NCBI GenBank assembly: GCA_903939115.1
Contig: CAJAFV010000012.1
Span: forward strand, 31,878-95,877
DNA: 64,000 bases
Reading direction: 5' to 3'
DNA from: an uncultured Geobacteraceae bacterium
GTDB taxonomy: Bacteria > Desulfobacterota > Desulfuromonadia > Geobacterales > Pseudopelobacteraceae
Under the pieces are notes generated by a model, which was not told the origin of the DNA, searched no databases, and saw nothing but the letters and a program-made list of their open reading frames with translations. Within the stretch, counting starts at the first letter, position 1; each line of letters starts with the position of its first letter. Positions 6,157 through 18,046 of the stretch are shown piece by piece. The position numbers were made by a program, and so were the translations under genes.

Positions 6157-8412
6157 ATGTTCAGAAAAAGTCTCGTTATAGTGACCTTATTATTTGCCAT
6201 GATTCCAACTGTAGCTTCTGCTGCTTCGTGGAGCCTCAACACCTGGGTTAAATCAGGTGGTGGCAGTATTGTAGTGCGCGGTGGTACGCCACAGACCTCT
6301 GCCAACGGCTCTGTTTTCAAAACCTACACAACCAGTAAAGCTTTCAACGTAACAGTCTCTCCCAACACCGGATATTCGGCCAGCCAAGTAACCTACAACA
6401 CTGTCGTCACATCCAATCCCAGCCAGACAACGTACACGGTTCAAGGTCCCGCTTCCCAGAAAGTCTTTGCCACGTTTTCCCCGCAATTGCTGACGGTGAC
6501 CGCGTCAACCAATACCGGCGGATCGGTGAATCTCTCCAGCATAAGTGGCATATATTACGGGGCAAAGCTTTCCTCCGCGAAAAAGTTCACCTTTACCCCG
6601 AGTCCGGCAACATCAAGAGTGGAAAACATCGACGGGGTTCCTGCCGGGGCTACGGTGAGCCATACGTTACCTGCTTCTGCCAACACGGCGGTAACTGTCA
6701 CCTTACCGGTCGGCTTCACCTTCACATCTAACATCGCCCTCTACGGGACATTTTCCGGAGCTCCAGTTGCCAAAACAACTTCATCGCAGATAGTAAGTCC
6801 CGGAATGCTGACTACCCTTGACGGCAGTTCCAGCACCGGCTTCCCTTCCAGCTTTGCCTGGAGTCAAACCAGCGGCCCTTCGATACCTATCACCAATGCT
6901 AATGCTGCTGTTGCATCTTTTACCCCTGCCGTAGTGGGCACTTACTCCTTCACCCTCACCATCACCGGTGGCTCGACCGCGTTAACAACGGTTACCGTCA
7001 CAGATGACATTACCGGTGTAATCCGCTCACAATGCCAAAACTGTCATGCAGGCAACGGGATAGGGCCCAATGTCTTTGCGAACTGGTCTTCCTCACCGCA
7101 CCGGGTAAAGAAAGTAATCTGCTCTCAGTGTCATATCGGGGCCAATACCGGCGGACATCCCGGACAGCTCACCAGCGGCTCGGTCAGCGAGACCACCTTT
7201 AACTACAATGCTTCTTTTGGCTCCGGAAATTTCTGCAGCACCTGCCATAACCCAGCCATAATTTCCGATTTTACTGCCAGCAAGCATTACGGACCGGCCG
7301 GCACTGCTTCCTGCAGCTTCTGCCATGTACAGGGTGTGCACAACCCGGCTGCTGCATGTATTAACTGTCATAACCCCGGCAATCCTCTTGGACTCCCCTG
7401 GCCGCCGACTGGAATGAATTTCCACGATGAATATACCGGCACAAACCTCTGCACAACCTGTCATAACAAGCACTCGACTTCCGTAAGCGGCTGTGGCAAC
7501 TGTCATGACAACCCTCCGGCCACCGCTTCCCACTTGAAGCATTTTGGCAGCACTACTGTTGTATCAGGTTACGGTGATCTTCGCATTACAGGCGCTTTTA
7601 CCAACTACAGCAGCGGTTATGTTTTCGGCTGTGGTAACTGCCATCCCATGGATATCTCTAAACATAAAAACGGTGTAGTAGACGTGGAACTATACAACTC
7701 TCTGGCGACAGCCGGGTCGATAAAAGCCCGCAACCCTGCTTCTGCAGGGTATGTAGCCGGTTCAGAGACGTTTACCGACTCAAAAGGAGTGGCCTATACC
7801 AAAGGAAAATGCAGTAACGTCTACTGCCACAGCTACAATGAATCAGCGACAACAGCGACTATCGGCGACGGAGAATCAAACTGGGAAGCAAAGGTTGTTA
7901 CCACCAGAATTTACAAAACTGTCACCTGGGGCAGCAGTGCCCTCGGCTGTGCCGGCTGCCACGGCAATCCGACACAGACAACCTCTCTCACTAACGATGG
8001 CGGTGCAGGAGACAGCCACTCATGGATAGACAGCCAGGGCTATCAGAATCTGCATACCTATAATATGGGCGGTGACCCTGTAAGCTGTAAATTCTGCCAC
8101 AATGATACAGTCAAGCAGTTGAACAGCTACACAACAGACGGCATGGGCGTAAGAACTCTCAGCGCTGTGCCAATCAGCAATTTTTCCAAGCACGTAAACG
8201 GCAACAACGATGTGGCATTCGATACACAAAATCCCTTTGTCTACAAGACATACTATAGCGGCGATGTTTCCAGAAGCCTCGCCGGAGCAACATATGCTCC
8301 AGAGACAAAAACCTGCTCGAATGTATCATGTCACCGCGAACAGACCGTCGTTAAATGGGGAACACCGTACCGCTGGTACTACAATGAGTGTAACGTTTGC
8401 CACAGTTACTAA
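6157..8412 (+). CDS. Multihaem c-type cytochrome with InlB/PKD-like N-terminal region
   Basis: Exported electron-transfer protein of 751 residues, with a signal peptide ending near residue 22 (TVASA). Residues 25-110 resemble InlB-type B-repeats and 210-285 a PKD/Ig-like domain (LDGSSSTGFPSSFAWSQT). Residues 290-751 hold 13 haem-binding motifs. Eleven are CX2CH (CQNCH, CSQCH, CSTCH, CSFCH, CINCH, CTTCH, CGNCH twice, CAGCH, CKFCH, CNVCH) and two are CX4CH (CSNVYCH, CSNVSCH), each followed by a CX2CH as in the Geobacter C4xC-C2xCH module (TIGR01904/PF09698). SD AAGGAG precedes the ATG. It is probably periplasmic or outer-surface and under the upstream GEMM-I riboswitch. Partners such as a porin are not encoded nearby. 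Confidence 0.92.
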   Translation: MFRKSLVIVTLLFAMIPTVASAASWSLNTWVKSGGGSIVVRGGTPQTSANGSVFKTYTTSKAFNVTVSPNTGYSASQVTYNTVVTSNPSQTTYTVQGPASQKVFATFSPQLLTVTASTNTGGSVNLSSISGIYYGAKLSSAKKFTFTPSPATSRVENIDGVPAGATVSHTLPASANTAVTVTLPVGFTFTSNIALYGTFSGAPVAKTTSSQIVSPGMLTTLDGSSSTGFPSSFAWSQTSGPSIPITNANAAVASFTPAVVGTYSFTLTITGGSTALTTVTVTDDITGVIRSQCQNCHAGNGIGPNVFANWSSSPHRVKKVICSQCHIGANTGGHPGQLTSGSVSETTFNYNASFGSGNFCSTCHNPAIISDFTASKHYGPAGTASCSFCHVQGVHNPAAACINCHNPGNPLGLPWPPTGMNFHDEYTGTNLCTTCHNKHSTSVSGCGNCHDNPPATASHLKHFGSTTVVSGYGDLRITGAFTNYSSGYVFGCGNCHPMDISKHKNGVVDVELYNSLATAGSIKARNPASAGYVAGSETFTDSKGVAYTKGKCSNVYCHSYNESATTATIGDGESNWEAKVVTTRIYKTVTWGSSALGCAGCHGNPTQTTSLTNDGGAGDSHSWIDSQGYQNLHTYNMGGDPVSCKFCHNDTVKQLNSYTTDGMGVRTLSAVPISNFSKHVNGNNDVAFDTQNPFVYKTYYSGDVSRSLAGATYAPETKTCSNVSCHREQTVVKWGTPYRWYYNECNVCHSY

Positions 8413-8490
8413 TGCAAGGAGATACGCCTGCTAGGGAATACGACTAAACAGGTTTGCATTAAAGGAATACCCAGAAATTAGCGAAAAATC

Positions 8491-8520
8491 GAGGGGAGAG
8501 GTTCTAAAGCCTTTCCCCTC
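8491..8520. terminator. Hairpin downstream of cytochrome, weak terminator candidate
   Basis: Stem GAGGGGAGAGG / CCTTTCCCCTC with an 8-nt loop and one mismatch, 80 bp after the cytochrome stop. No T tract follows on the plus strand, so termination or RNA protection are both possible. Confidence 0.45.
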
Positions 8521-8729
8521 AGTAATCTTAGCAAAGCAAGCTTCGGACAAGACGAGATGAGGCTGCATATTCATATTGAATATTCGCTCACATTAATATA
8601 CTGGCAACATCACTGAAGCAGTTATTTTTTAGAACAATACTGCAAATAATGGCCGGTGTCGGTTTGATGTTTGGCGGGAAATAGCAAGGTGGTAAAGGAC
8701 CATGAAAGTACCGCAATTGAAGGACAAAC

Positions 8730-8761
8730 AAAAAGGCACCTACAATCTCCTGTAAGTGCCT
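8730..8761 (-). terminator. Terminator of the former tRNA-Arg gene
   Basis: Read on the minus strand: stem AGGCACTTAC / GTAGGTGCCT, 8-nt loop, then TTTTT. It sits directly downstream of the tRNA-Arg fragment at 8770-8813 and is presumably the terminator the intact tRNA gene had before the island separated them. Confidence 0.75.
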
Positions 8762-8769
8762 GTAATGTT

Positions 8770-8813
8770 TGGTGCGCCTGGAGCGATTCGAACGCCCGAC
8801 CTACGGATTCGTA
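8770..8813 (-). repeat. 3' half of tRNA-Arg(ACG), direct repeat at island edge (att-like)
   Basis: These 44 bp are identical, in the same orientation, to 23395-23438. They cover the tRNA-Arg from the anticodon loop through the T arm to the encoded CCA. Identity stops abruptly on both sides. No 5' half of a tRNA is present here, so this is a fragment and not a gene. The pattern is that left by site-specific integration into a tRNA 3' end. The 316 bp between here and 9130 show no gene I can support. Confidence 0.85.
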
Positions 8814-9129
8814 CGACATGCGCGCTAAGCACTTGAAATATAATAATTTCTTACTGTTGGAGGCGCTTTCACTAGAGAATAAAAACAATCAAAGGACTAT
8901 GAACTTTCAGAAGGGAGTGATTCGTACTTAAGGAAATAAGGCCATAAACATTTGGGAATCAAAGGCAAAGGTACTTTCATCATCTATTACAGTTGCGGAT
9001 CAGCGAAGGAATCAAACCTACTTCCTGCTTCCAATCAATCAGCTAATTGACATCTGTATAAATTAAATCCGCGAGCCTTTTGACGTGATGGTCTTTCAAA
9101 TTAGAGACAACGGCTTAATTCGTTCTGGT

Positions 9130-11847
9130 TTACTCCTCCAACCCTATCAGAGCCTCACGAACCTTTGCCGACAGTGAGGCCATGTTAAATGGCTTTTGCA
9201 AAAAGTTCATATGCTCTTCCAGAGCACCCCGTCCTGATATAACGTCGGCAGTATAACCGGACATGAACAAACAGGTCATATCCGGATTCTTCTGAATCAA
9301 TATTTCAGATAAATCACGCCCATTCATTCCTGGCATTATTATATCGGTAATCAGCAGAGTTATCTGCCCTTGATTTTCATCGGCAAGTTGTATTGCCTCT
9401 TCAGGGGAATTAGCAGAAAACACTTTATATCCCAGTTTTTTAAGCATGGTTGTGCCTAAGTGCATAATGGAAAGTTCATCTTCTACCAGCAGAATTGTTT
9501 CACTGCCACCAACAACAGCAGGTTTTTCCTTAATACCTTCGACTGAGTCCGTTATACCGGGAAGATATACTCTAAAAGTAGTACCTTGCCCTGGTTCACT
9601 GTAAACCTTGATTTCCCCCTTATTTTGCTTAACAATGCCAAAGACCGTTGCCAATCCGAGTCCGGTTCCTTTACCGACCTCTTTGGTGGTGTAAAATGGT
9701 TCAAAAATATGATTGATGACATTTTTTGGTATACCACTGCCATTATCGCTCACTGAAAGCATTACATATTCACCGGGTACCATTTCTGAGTGTTTATCCC
9801 ATCCAGTCTCATCGAGAGTAAAATTTCCCGTCTGAATTGCTACTTTACCGACACCTGAAATGGCATCCCTTGCATTGACGCAGAGGTTTGCCATTATCTG
9901 ATCCAACTGTGATGGGTCAATTTTTACATTTAAGAGTTCATAGCCGGGGTTCCAGATCAGGTCAATATCTTCACCCATAAGTTGCCGAAGCATTTTGAGC
10001 AATCCGGAAACGGTATCATTGAGATCGAGTATTTTGGGGTTAACCGTCTGCTGGCGAGAAAAAGCCAGCAATTGTTTGGTGATGCCTGCAGAGCGTTCAG
10101 AAGCGTTAATAATTTCTTCTACATAGTGGTACAAGGGCTTGGTAGAATCAGCTCCCATTAAGGCGAGTTGGGCATAGCCAGTGATGACAGTGAGCATATT
10201 ATTGAAATCATGGGCTACACCACCAGCAAGTTTGCCGACTGATTCCATTTTTTGTGATTGGTGTAATTGTTCCTCCACTTTTCGTTGCTCAGTGATATCC
10301 CGCACCGTTTGAATTACCCCGATTATATTTCCAGCACTATCCAGCAACGGAGCGTAGGTATCAGATGTATTCACGGATTTTTTTGAATCCGGAATGTTAA
10401 AATTAATGCCAATATTTTCTGCTACCTCTCCGGCAAGAACCTTGCGTAATCTCTCCAGTACGCCAGAATCTTGCAGAAAGGGGAAAACCTCCAGAGGCAT
10501 TTTTCCAACGACATCTTCTGATTTTATTCCAATCATTTTCTCCATATAGGGATTCCAGACCAGATAACGAAGGTCTCTGTCGTGGACAATGATCCCCTCT
10601 TGAGCGCTGCTGATAATCTGCTGGTTGAACAGCAGGGCTTGCTTCAGATTCTCTTCAGCTTGTTTCTGCCTGGTTATATCTTCGTATACCCCTAGGACTC
10701 CGGTAACTGTTCCGGATTCGTCTTTAAGCGGAACCTTTGTGGTATCAACCCATATGGTCGTCCCGTCAGCCTGACGTTGCGTTTCAATAATGTGTTCCTT
10801 CGCTTCCACCCGCTCCATAACAGCACGGTCATCATCTCGAAAACTCTCAGCTTCTTCACGACTCCATGCCAAGTCGAAATCGCTCAAACCAATCAAGTCA
10901 TCAGATTTGTCATAACCAGCTCGGCGAGCAAAATTTTGATTACAGCCAAGATATACAGATGTCTTGTCCTTCCAGAATAGTGATTGCGGAATTGAGTTAA
11001 TTATGCGGGAAAGCATGGTGTGGCTTTTGTTTAGCGATTCATAAGGTTTTCTGACGGAGGCTACGAATATTCCTTTATAGATAATCAAAAATGCCCCAAT
11101 TTTATATAGATGCCCCAACATGTTGTAGGTGTCGAAGGCGCTTTTATAGAGTGTAAAAGAAAGTTCACTGAATATGCAGATTACAAAGGCTACCAAGTAG
11201 TATTGAATCACCCGTTCCCCAGTTCGGGACAATCGTTGCCAATACATGATAGTTGCCAGAACCAGTAAAAAAATTATGACATATTCTGAATTTACCTTGA
11301 ACGGTGTCAGCCCTATACCTTGAACGAATGCTACAGGGACGTAGTCTGGAAAGTAGATAATTGCGATAAAAACTACGCTTGAAACCACCAGCGCACAAGT
11401 CATGAGTGGTGTTTTTGATATCCAGCGTCGCTTGCTGTCTAAAGATATAAAAGCACTGATAAGAAAAACTGAGGCACTAAAAAAACGGACAGCAATCCAG
11501 AACTGTGTAGCTTTGTTTGGTAGGTGGGGTGTTATTAGGGCGGGCATACCGGCATAACCCAGAGTATGCATAAAGTCCATCAGACCAATAGCAAGGAAAG
11601 AAACGCTTAGAAACAGCGAGTGTTGGTCATTGTTCTGGTCATAGGCATACCAGCCTAAACCAAAAATAGAGAAGGAAACCATAACACTGAAAAATTCAGT
11701 TACATTGTGAAAAACAAGGTAGGGACTAATCACCATAACCGTGTAGAGACTTGATTTAAATAGCTCCACAAGCAGAAATGGAATAGCCGACAGAAAAACT
11801 GTCGAGACAAGTAATGGAATCGCTGGAATCTGTTCTAGTTTTTTCAT
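9130..11847 (-). CDS. Hybrid sensor histidine kinase with MASE3-like membrane sensor (HK1)
   Basis: Inner-membrane signalling kinase of 905 residues. About eight hydrophobic segments in residues 1-270 resemble the MASE3 sensor domain. Two PAS domains follow (about 280-400 and 405-520). The HisKA box is [15 protein letters not shown], the ATPase boxes are DNGSGIPK and GKGTGLGLA, and a C-terminal receiver carries phospho-acceptor Asp in [13 protein letters not shown]. This is the family with an HDFNN H-box, unlike the other island kinases, which have SHEIRTP. The ATG at 11847 is used; a TTG 15 bp upstream is in frame and neither has a clear SD. The output partner is unknown. Confidence 0.88.
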   Translation of the reverse strand: MKKLEQIPAIPLLVSTVFLSAIPFLLVELFKSSLYTVMVISPYLVFHNVTEFFSVMVSFSIFGLGWYAYDQNNDQHSLFLSVSFLAIGLMDFMHTLGYAGMPALITPHLPNKATQFWIAVRFFSASVFLISAFISLDSKRRWISKTPLMTCALVVSSVVFIAIIYFPDYVPVAFVQGIGLTPFKVNSEYVIIFLLVLATIMYWQRLSRTGERVIQYYLVAFVICIFSELSFTLYKSAFDTYNMLGHLYKIGAFLIIYKGIFVASVRKPYESLNKSHTMLSRIINSIPQSLFWKDKTSVYLGCNQNFARRAGYDKSDDLIGLSDFDLAWSREEAESFRDDDRAVMERVEAKEHIIETQRQADGTTIWVDTTKVPLKDESGTVTGVLGVYEDITRQKQAEENLKQALLFNQQIISSAQEGIIVHDRDLRYLVWNPYMEKMIGIKSEDVVGKMPLEVFPFLQDSGVLERLRKVLAGEVAENIGINFNIPDSKKSVNTSDTYAPLLDSAGNIIGVIQTVRDITEQRKVEEQLHQSQKMESVGKLAGGVAHDFNNMLTVITGYAQLALMGADSTKPLYHYVEEIINASERSAGITKQLLAFSRQQTVNPKILDLNDTVSGLLKMLRQLMGEDIDLIWNPGYELLNVKIDPSQLDQIMANLCVNARDAISGVGKVAIQTGNFTLDETGWDKHSEMVPGEYVMLSVSDNGSGIPKNVINHIFEPFYTTKEVGKGTGLGLATVFGIVKQNKGEIKVYSEPGQGTTFRVYLPGITDSVEGIKEKPAVVGGSETILLVEDELSIMHLGTTMLKKLGYKVFSANSPEEAIQLADENQGQITLLITDIIMPGMNGRDLSEILIQKNPDMTCLFMSGYTADVISGRGALEEHMNFLQKPFNMASLSAKVREALIGLEE

Positions 11848-12082
11848 GACAGAATGAGACAAAAAGAGAAGATCATTTGTTGTTCCATCCCTTTAAATGG
11901 CTATAAATAGAAGTGTTTGCTATGACTGTTTCAAAAAGGTTACCGGGGTACCCCATCAAATATGTAATGTTTAAAAATATCCGAATTGACGCGCAACGTA
12001 GAGAAAACGTACGTTAAGACGTCACGATCTATTCTGAAGACCTCTTTGGAAAGTACCACTTCGGCGTTATTTTGTCTATTGA

Positions 12083-12112
12083 AAGGCGCAGAGTTCCCAA
12101 ACTCAACGCCTT
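12083..12112. terminator. Hairpin after HK2, weak terminator
   Basis: Stem AAGGCG..GAGTT / AACTC..CGCCTT with a 2x2 internal mismatch, 19 bp beyond the HK2 stop. The T run is short on both strands. The rest of the HK2-HK1 gap (11848-12082) shows only a GGGGTACCCC palindrome at 11947-11956. Confidence 0.45.
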
Positions 12113-12130
12113 TTCAGAAGAGGCTATATG

Positions 12131-15100
12131 TTATAAATTCATAACCCGCTTCATTTCGGCGACCAACTCCTTTGCCAACATCGGTTTTGACAGATACCCG
12201 TCAAATCCTCCCTCAAGAAAGCGGTCCTTTTCACCACGTAACGCATGGGCGGTGAGAGCAATGACCCGTTGATGTGAAGAGGCCCCCTGCTCTTTGGAGC
12301 GAATTGCCCGGAGCGTTTCTTCGCCATTCATAACCGGCATCTGGATATCCATCAGGACGAGATCGAATGTGCCCTGATCAAGCGCTTCCAGACTCTCTGT
12401 ACCATTTGCAGCCGTCACGACTTCATGGCCATGCTTACCAAGCAGTACTGTACCGAATTTCATATTGATCGGATTGTCTTCCACTAACAGAACCCGTAAG
12501 GATGGGCCGTCCCAGGCAGGCATTGTTATAGGAGCTTTGGGTTCAGTTGTATCTGTCATGGTTGGGATCGTGAGCGGTAATTTCAGCATGAAGCTGCTGC
12601 CGACTCCTTGCGTACTTTCGACAGATATATTACCACCCATGAACTCTGCCAGGCGACGACTGATAGTGAGGCCAAGACCGGTGCCGCCAAACTGGCGGGT
12701 CGTTGAGCCATCCTCCTGAACAAACGGGTTAAATATTTTTTCGAGCGCCTCGGCAGAAATGCCGATACCGGTATCGGCAACCGAAATCTGAATGACAAGG
12801 GAGCCATGATGCCGTTCAAGCACCTTTGCAGTGATGGTGATTCCCCCTGATTTTGTGAACTTTGCTGCATTGCCGAGCAGGTTGAGTGTTATCTGTTTGA
12901 CCCGCAGTTGATCGCCTATTAGCGAGCTGGGAATTTCCTCGTCAACAGTGATATCAAACGCAAGCTTCTTCTCGAATATGAACGATTTCTGCATCATATA
13001 GACTTCATTGATTGCACGACGCAGATCAAACTCTACAGATTCGATAACGATCTTTCCCGCTTCAATCTTTGACAGATCAAGAATGTCGTTGACCAGTGAC
13101 ACCAGGTTATTACCGGATAGTTTGAGTAAGGTCACGTAATTCTGCTGTTCGTGCGTCAGGTCAGTCATCTCCAGAAGCTGGGTCATGCCGAGCAAGCCGT
13201 TCATTGGGGTGCGGATCTCGTGGCTCATGTTAGCCAGGAATTCACTCTTGGCCCGGTTGGCAGATTCGGCGGCAGCTTTAGCCTGAAGCAATTCCTCTTC
13301 ATATTTTATCCGTTCTGTGACATCCTCCAAAATCCAGAGCGTTCCCCGTGACATGTCCTGTGGATCTATGGCTTTTCCGATGCATCTGACCAGAAAGTGT
13401 TCACCATCTTTTTTTACCAATTCCTGTATCGTGATAAACATATCCCCTTGTGCCAGTACAGGATAAGCTTGCTGGCTAAATTGTTCGTATGCTTCATCGG
13501 AAGGGTAGATTGCTCTGGTTGGCTGGTTTGTTATCTCTTCAGGCGAGTAGAGGAATAACTCAGTTGTTTTTTGGTTTACCCATACTTGCACCCTGTCAAC
13601 AATTTTGGAGATTCCCACAGGTGCATTCTCTAACAGGATATTCAATTCATTGGTTCTCTGTGCAACCTGTTCCTCCAGCGATTCGTTGATCCGCCTGGTT
13701 TCATTAAACTGCTTTGCCAGCAAATCAGCCATCTTGCTAAAATTGGCGATCAGGTCATGCGGTTCCTGGATGCCGCTTTCCGGCCACTCTATATCCTTCC
13801 TGCCTGTTGTCAGTTTATCAGGAAAGTCCTGAGTGATATGCACCAGTTTTTCAATGGTGACGATGAAGCGACGGCTCAAGTATTCTGCCAGTGCCATTGC
13901 AGCGAGCAGGAGCAGGAATAACATGGACAGTCTGCTGGTGTAGCTGTCATAGAGGGCTTTTTGAAATGGCGCCACAGGCTGTTCCAGAACCAGTTTCCAC
14001 CCGGCCATTCCTCCCAGAGTGGTCTCTGCGACATAGTATGATTTTTTCCAGCGCTCAGACACAGGGGTATTGGGCGGCAGGGCGGGAATCCACTGGCTGA
14101 TTTCTTTATCAACAGGAGCAAGTGTACCTTTGCCCCGCTCAAAGGGTGTCATGACTTTCTGCTCAGTACGGTTGGTCATAATGACATTGCCATTGCTGTC
14201 AAGCAGCGTGTATAGCGAAGCATCCCGGCTCATGTTGATTTCAAGGGAACTCTGAATCTGCTCCAAACCAAGAACGCCAAACAAGAAACCATTGTAGCGC
14301 CCTTTGTTCATAACTGGTGCCATCATGAGTACTCGCGGCTTGCTGATACCGATCTTACCCATAAATACGTCAGACAGCATCGGTTTAAGGGCTTGCTTGA
14401 TGACTGGCACATAGGGCCGATCTGATAAATCGATCCCGATGGTGCTCTTGCCCGACTCATCTATTCGTGGGGCAAATGCTAAAGAGATGGCCTCCTTATT
14501 CACGAAGCCGAGGCGATCATAAAAGTCAGCCGACCGTTTTGCCTGTTCCAAAAGTGCCTGCATCTGTTGTGGAGAGTTGGTTTTAGCGATATTAGCCAAC
14601 TCAACTATTGGCTGTTTCCGGTGTTCCAGCCAAATGTCAAGAAAGAGCCGCTCTGTCTTGATTGCATGTAATAGCGTGACTTTAATTTGCTTATCGGTTG
14701 CTGCAAAATCTGCTCTGCTGCTGAAAGCCAGCGTGGCAAGTGCAGGCATCAAGATAAAGAAGATAAAAAGATTATAAATTATCTCACGGTAAGACATCAA
14801 AGATGAACGGGTGCGAAGAACATATCCGGTGAAAATTAGGCGTGCAACCAGGGCGTTGGCAATGCCGTTCACCGCCTGTTTGGTCATGACAATGTAGGTA
14901 TTGCTGGGTGGGACATGCATGGCCACGTGATAGAAAAGATAGACCAGCGGCATTCCTATGACGAGCCAGTAAAGAGTATCAGACAAAACCATCCCCATCT
15001 TTTGGCGACTCATTAACCAACCGACAGAAGCTACTTCAGCAGTCATAATGATGATAGCGTAGGGATGGTTCCAGAGGATGTAGGTGTAACCGGCAATCAT

Positions 15101-15301
15101 TGCGGCTGCAACTATGCCACGGCCAACCCCTAAGAACTGCAATGCCAGCATGGCGAAGATGCTACCGAATAGAAAGTCGATATTTAGGAAGATCGGGTAT
15201 TTGAAGTAGTTGCCGGCCAGACCGGCGGCGATCAGTGTCAGCAGGAGCGGGATGCTGTATTTATTGGGTGTGCGTCCTTGGTCGGCTTCCGTTGTTGTCA
15301 T
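12131..15301 (-). CDS. Hybrid sensor histidine kinase with membrane and Cache sensor (HK2)
   Basis: 1056 residues. The N-terminus (1-195) has about six membrane helices. A periplasmic Cache-type region follows (200-440, with [16 protein letters not shown]), then another membrane helix and a HAMP-like linker. There is one PAS domain (545-665), His[12 protein letters not shown], HATPase ([19 protein letters not shown]) and a receiver with [19 protein letters not shown] precedes the ATG. The kinase-receiver part, about 400 residues, is close to 90% identical to HK4 at 18583, while the sensor half is far less similar. It lies 57 bp downstream of the small receiver gene and is probably in the same operon. 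Confidence 0.9.
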   Translation of the reverse strand: MTTTEADQGRTPNKYSIPLLLTLIAAGLAGNYFKYPIFLNIDFLFGSIFAMLALQFLGVGRGIVAAAMIAGYTYILWNHPYAIIIMTAEVASVGWLMSRQKMGMVLSDTLYWLVIGMPLVYLFYHVAMHVPPSNTYIVMTKQAVNGIANALVARLIFTGYVLRTRSSLMSYREIIYNLFIFFILMPALATLAFSSRADFAATDKQIKVTLLHAIKTERLFLDIWLEHRKQPIVELANIAKTNSPQQMQALLEQAKRSADFYDRLGFVNKEAISLAFAPRIDESGKSTIGIDLSDRPYVPVIKQALKPMLSDVFMGKIGISKPRVLMMAPVMNKGRYNGFLFGVLGLEQIQSSLEINMSRDASLYTLLDSNGNVIMTNRTEQKVMTPFERGKGTLAPVDKEISQWIPALPPNTPVSERWKKSYYVAETTLGGMAGWKLVLEQPVAPFQKALYDSYTSRLSMLFLLLLAAMALAEYLSRRFIVTIEKLVHITQDFPDKLTTGRKDIEWPESGIQEPHDLIANFSKMADLLAKQFNETRRINESLEEQVAQRTNELNILLENAPVGISKIVDRVQVWVNQKTTELFLYSPEEITNQPTRAIYPSDEAYEQFSQQAYPVLAQGDMFITIQELVKKDGEHFLVRCIGKAIDPQDMSRGTLWILEDVTERIKYEEELLQAKAAAESANRAKSEFLANMSHEIRTPMNGLLGMTQLLEMTDLTHEQQNYVTLLKLSGNNLVSLVNDILDLSKIEAGKIVIESVEFDLRRAINEVYMMQKSFIFEKKLAFDITVDEEIPSSLIGDQLRVKQITLNLLGNAAKFTKSGGITITAKVLERHHGSLVIQISVADTGIGISAEALEKIFNPFVQEDGSTTRQFGGTGLGLTISRRLAEFMGGNISVESTQGVGSSFMLKLPLTIPTMTDTTEPKAPITMPAWDGPSLRVLLVEDNPINMKFGTVLLGKHGHEVVTAANGTESLEALDQGTFDLVLMDIQMPVMNGEETLRAIRSKEQGASSHQRVIALTAHALRGEKDRFLEGGFDGYLSKPMLAKELVAEMKRVMNL

Positions 15302-15358
15302 GGTATCTCCAAAAAAATATGCGGAGGGCTAACCGTTCCGGTGAACTTCAAACCCTGG

Positions 15359-15805
15359 TTATGGCAAGGGGGCGCCTCTCTCCAACAAACTATTCGCACA
15401 TTTCAGCAGTGTCACTTTGAGCTTTGTTCTGGAAAGAGCCTTCATTTCATATCTCAGAAACCCGAAGTCATTAGATTGATTTAGGCTATCTGATGTCTCA
15501 AAGGCCGACAGGACAATTACCGGGATTGTTGTATTCGAGGTGCGCACGTGTTTCAACATTTCCAGCCCATCCATGACAGGCATCATGATGTCGGTGATGA
15601 TAATATCCGGTTGGCGCTTATGGTAGGCTTCCACCCCTTCAGCACCATTTTTTGCAGTTATCAACACGCCTACAATACTAGACAGGAACTCGCCGTACTG
15701 GTCACGCGTATCATCGTCATCCTCAACATACAACACAGTTGATCCAAATCCTGTTTGCCAATAGCGCTGCTGTTTCACTGCTTCAGATATGCCGGGGTCA
15801 GCCAC
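15359..15805 (-). CDS. Single-domain receiver protein
   Basis: 148 residues, a stand-alone response-regulator receiver domain. The acidic pair is in [13 protein letters not shown], the phospho-acceptor Asp in [13 protein letters not shown] and the Ser switch in VIVLSAFE. The usual Lys-Pro near the end is altered to MKAL. It closely resembles the N-terminal receiver of HK3 just upstream, suggesting duplication. The GTG start at 15805 overlaps the HK3 stop by 31 bp and has a weak SD; a later start is possible. It is likely a phosphotransfer intermediate or phosphate sink. Confidence 0.75.
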   Translation of the reverse strand: MADPGISEAVKQQRYWQTGFGSTVLYVEDDDDTRDQYGEFLSSIVGVLITAKNGAEGVEAYHKRQPDIIITDIMMPVMDGLEMLKHVRTSNTTIPVIVLSAFETSDSLNQSNDFGFLRYEMKALSRTKLKVTLLKCANSLLERGAPLP

Positions 15806-17781
15806 TTTTCCAGTAGCGCTTGTAGATCCTCAATCACAAGCGGTTTTGACAGGAAATCGTCCATACCGGCTTCACGGCATTTGTCACGCTCCTCCTGAAA
15901 ACAGCCGGCTGACAAGGCAATTACCGGAATTTCATGGTTTCTGACGGCAGAAGCGTGATCCCGGATAGCTTCTGTTGCCTCAAAGCCATCAAGCACCGGC
16001 ATCTGACAATCCATTAAAACCAGGGAGTAATCGTCGTTTTCGAGTGAAGCGACGGCCTCTCTACCATTAGTCACAACATCAACCTGATACCCTAATTTTA
16101 TAAGGAAGCGCTTGATAATTATCTGTAGGAAGTGATCATCTTCAGCAAGAAGCAGGCGGTTGTTGGCGCCGGCCTGACTCTTGTGTACCGGTTTAGCCGG
16201 GTGGTTGTCCGCAACCGGGGTGTCAGAGATACCATTACCATCTCCGGTCTGCTTCACCAAGGCAACGGTAAACCAGAACGTAGAGCCTTCCCCTTCTACG
16301 CTCTCTACGCCAATGAGTCCCCCCATTAATTCAACGAGTTGCTGCACGATAGCCAACCCCAGGCCGGTTCCACCGTAATAACGTGTGGTAGAGGTATCTG
16401 CCTGAGCGAATGGTTCGAATATATGGTCCAGTCTGTCTGCCGGAATACCGATACCGCTGTCGCGCACCTGAAAACGGAGAGTTGTCTGTTCCCAATCTTC
16501 GGCATCGATGCTGATATGTAGTAAGACGGAACCTTTGTGGGTAAATTTGATGGCGTTGCCAACCAGATTGGTAAGAATCTGGCGCAGTCGCTTTGCATCA
16601 CCCACCAAATAGTGCGGAACGTCCGTATCCATCAGCAATACGAGATCCAGATTTTTTTCACGGGCACTGAAAGAGAGTAGCTTGATAAGAGATGTTGTTT
16701 TTGTCTGTATATTGAAATTCTGTGTTTCAAGCTCCATCTTGCCCGCTTCTATCTTGGATAAATCCAGGAGATCATTGACAAGTAATAGCAGGCTATTGCC
16801 ACATGACTTGATGGCTTCGACACACGACTGCTGCTCTGTGGCCAGAGGTGTCATCTCCAGCAACTTGGCCATGCCGACAATACCGCCCATCGGGGTACGG
16901 ATCTCGTGACTCATGTTGGCGAGGAACTCGCTTTTGGCACGATAGGCGGATTCGGCATCAATTTTAGCTTGCTGCAATGATGCTTCCGCCTGCTTGCGCT
17001 CGCTGATGTCCTCCATAGCCAGCAGAATAATCTGAGAGCCAATATTTTTTTGGAAAATCTGCCGGCCGTTTAACAGGATGGTTCTTTTGCCGATACTGAG
17101 AAAATCATGCTCCACTTCGTAATCATAGAACACACTGCTTGTGGGGAGGATATTCTCAAGTCGCAGTCGCAGTTTGGGAATATCCCACTGACGATTACCG
17201 AGATCAAAAATAAAATTCCCGATGGTCTCTTCGGGCGTTACTTTAAAAGTTCTGTAGAAGCAGGTATTGGCAGTTACTACCTTTAGGGCGGAATCAAGTA
17301 CGAGAAGAGGTTCGCGTAAGGTTTCCAGAATGTTTTCAGCATACACTCGGGACTGGTGCAGTTTATTTTCAATCAGTAAACCTTGCGCACACTTCAGTAA
17401 TGCCTCTGTAATCCTGCTTACGTTGATAGGCTTGATCGCATAACCGCTAACGCCGAGATCAATACTACGCATGAGGTACTCAGTCTCCTCAAAGGCAGAC
17501 ATGATAATCACCGGAACCACCTGGTCAACGCTGCGGATTTCCTGCAGCATGGAGAGGCCGTCCATGACCGGCATCTGGATGTCTGTGATGATGATATCTG
17601 GCTTGTGCTGCCGCCACGCTTCCAAGCCTTCCGCACCGTTTTGCGCTGTTATAAGTACCCCGACAAGGCGTGACAGAATTTCACAGCAGATTTCGCGGGA
17701 GAACTCTTCATCTTCAACACATAAAACGGTGAGGCGCTTCAGGTACGCTTGCGGTTCTCCCTCTAAAATGACTGTACTCAT
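15775..17781 (-). CDS. Soluble hybrid histidine kinase, receiver-PAS-HisKA-HATPase-receiver (HK3)
   Basis: 668 residues with no membrane segment. An N-terminal receiver (17-130, [13 protein letters not shown], Lys in YAIKPI) is followed by a PAS domain (150-270), His[12 protein letters not shown], HATPase ([21 protein letters not shown]) and a second receiver (545-660, [13 protein letters not shown]). The architecture suits a relay that is both controlled by and feeds other receivers. SD AAGGAG precedes the ATG. The leader contains a terminator-like hairpin and three TCTG repeats, also found before HK4. Confidence 0.92.
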   Translation of the reverse strand: MSTVILEGEPQAYLKRLTVLCVEDEEFSREICCEILSRLVGVLITAQNGAEGLEAWRQHKPDIIITDIQMPVMDGLSMLQEIRSVDQVVPVIIMSAFEETEYLMRSIDLGVSGYAIKPINVSRITEALLKCAQGLLIENKLHQSRVYAENILETLREPLLVLDSALKVVTANTCFYRTFKVTPEETIGNFIFDLGNRQWDIPKLRLRLENILPTSSVFYDYEVEHDFLSIGKRTILLNGRQIFQKNIGSQIILLAMEDISERKQAEASLQQAKIDAESAYRAKSEFLANMSHEIRTPMGGIVGMAKLLEMTPLATEQQSCVEAIKSCGNSLLLLVNDLLDLSKIEAGKMELETQNFNIQTKTTSLIKLLSFSAREKNLDLVLLMDTDVPHYLVGDAKRLRQILTNLVGNAIKFTHKGSVLLHISIDAEDWEQTTLRFQVRDSGIGIPADRLDHIFEPFAQADTSTTRYYGGTGLGLAIVQQLVELMGGLIGVESVEGEGSTFWFTVALVKQTGDGNGISDTPVADNHPAKPVHKSQAGANNRLLLAEDDHFLQIIIKRFLIKLGYQVDVVTNGREAVASLENDDYSLVLMDCQMPVLDGFEATEAIRDHASAVRNHEIPVIALSAGCFQEERDKCREAGMDDFLSKPLVIEDLQALLEKWLTPAYLKQ

Positions 17782-17864
17782 GAACTTTACTCCTTACTTC
17801 AATGCCTTTTATACCAGTGCGCAATCAAAAACCTGAACGTTGTTATGGCGGGCTCCAGAACTGA

Positions 17865-17899
17865 CAAAAAAACAGGCGCTCGAAAAACTCCGAAGCGCC
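17865..17899 (-). terminator. Terminator or attenuator in the HK3 leader
   Basis: On the minus strand: stem GGCGCTTCG / CGAGCGCC with one bulge, then seven T after a G. It lies about 85-120 nt before the HK3 ATG and 150 bp after the RR178 stop. It may end the HK4-RR transcript or attenuate HK3. Confidence 0.65.
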
Positions 17900-17949
17900 G
17901 ACCGGTAGGTATCAGTCTGATTTACTGATAAAAGAAAGGTTTGTTAGGG

Positions 17950-17961
17950 TCTGTCTGTCTG
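17950..17961. repeat. Short TCTG tandem repeat (3 copies) upstream of HK3
   Basis: Three exact TCTG units, 50 nt upstream (minus-strand sense) of the leader hairpin of HK3. The same motif is expanded to 12 units at a similar spacing before HK4. Confidence 0.6.
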
Positions 17962-18046
17962 TTCAATATAGTTGCCATTTCAATACTCCATCAACAGATT
18001 TAAGTGTAGTCACTGTAAGCTGATATGTGAAAATTGCAACAATAAA

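Noticed and set aside
8671..8931. 86-residue frame over the tRNA-Arg fragment
   Set aside because: It reads through a terminator and a tRNA fragment; such frames commonly arise over tRNA sequence.
8814..9129. Integrase remnant at the left island edge
   Set aside because: Both strands were read for tyrosine-recombinase motifs and none was seen; only short frames without recognisable sequence exist.
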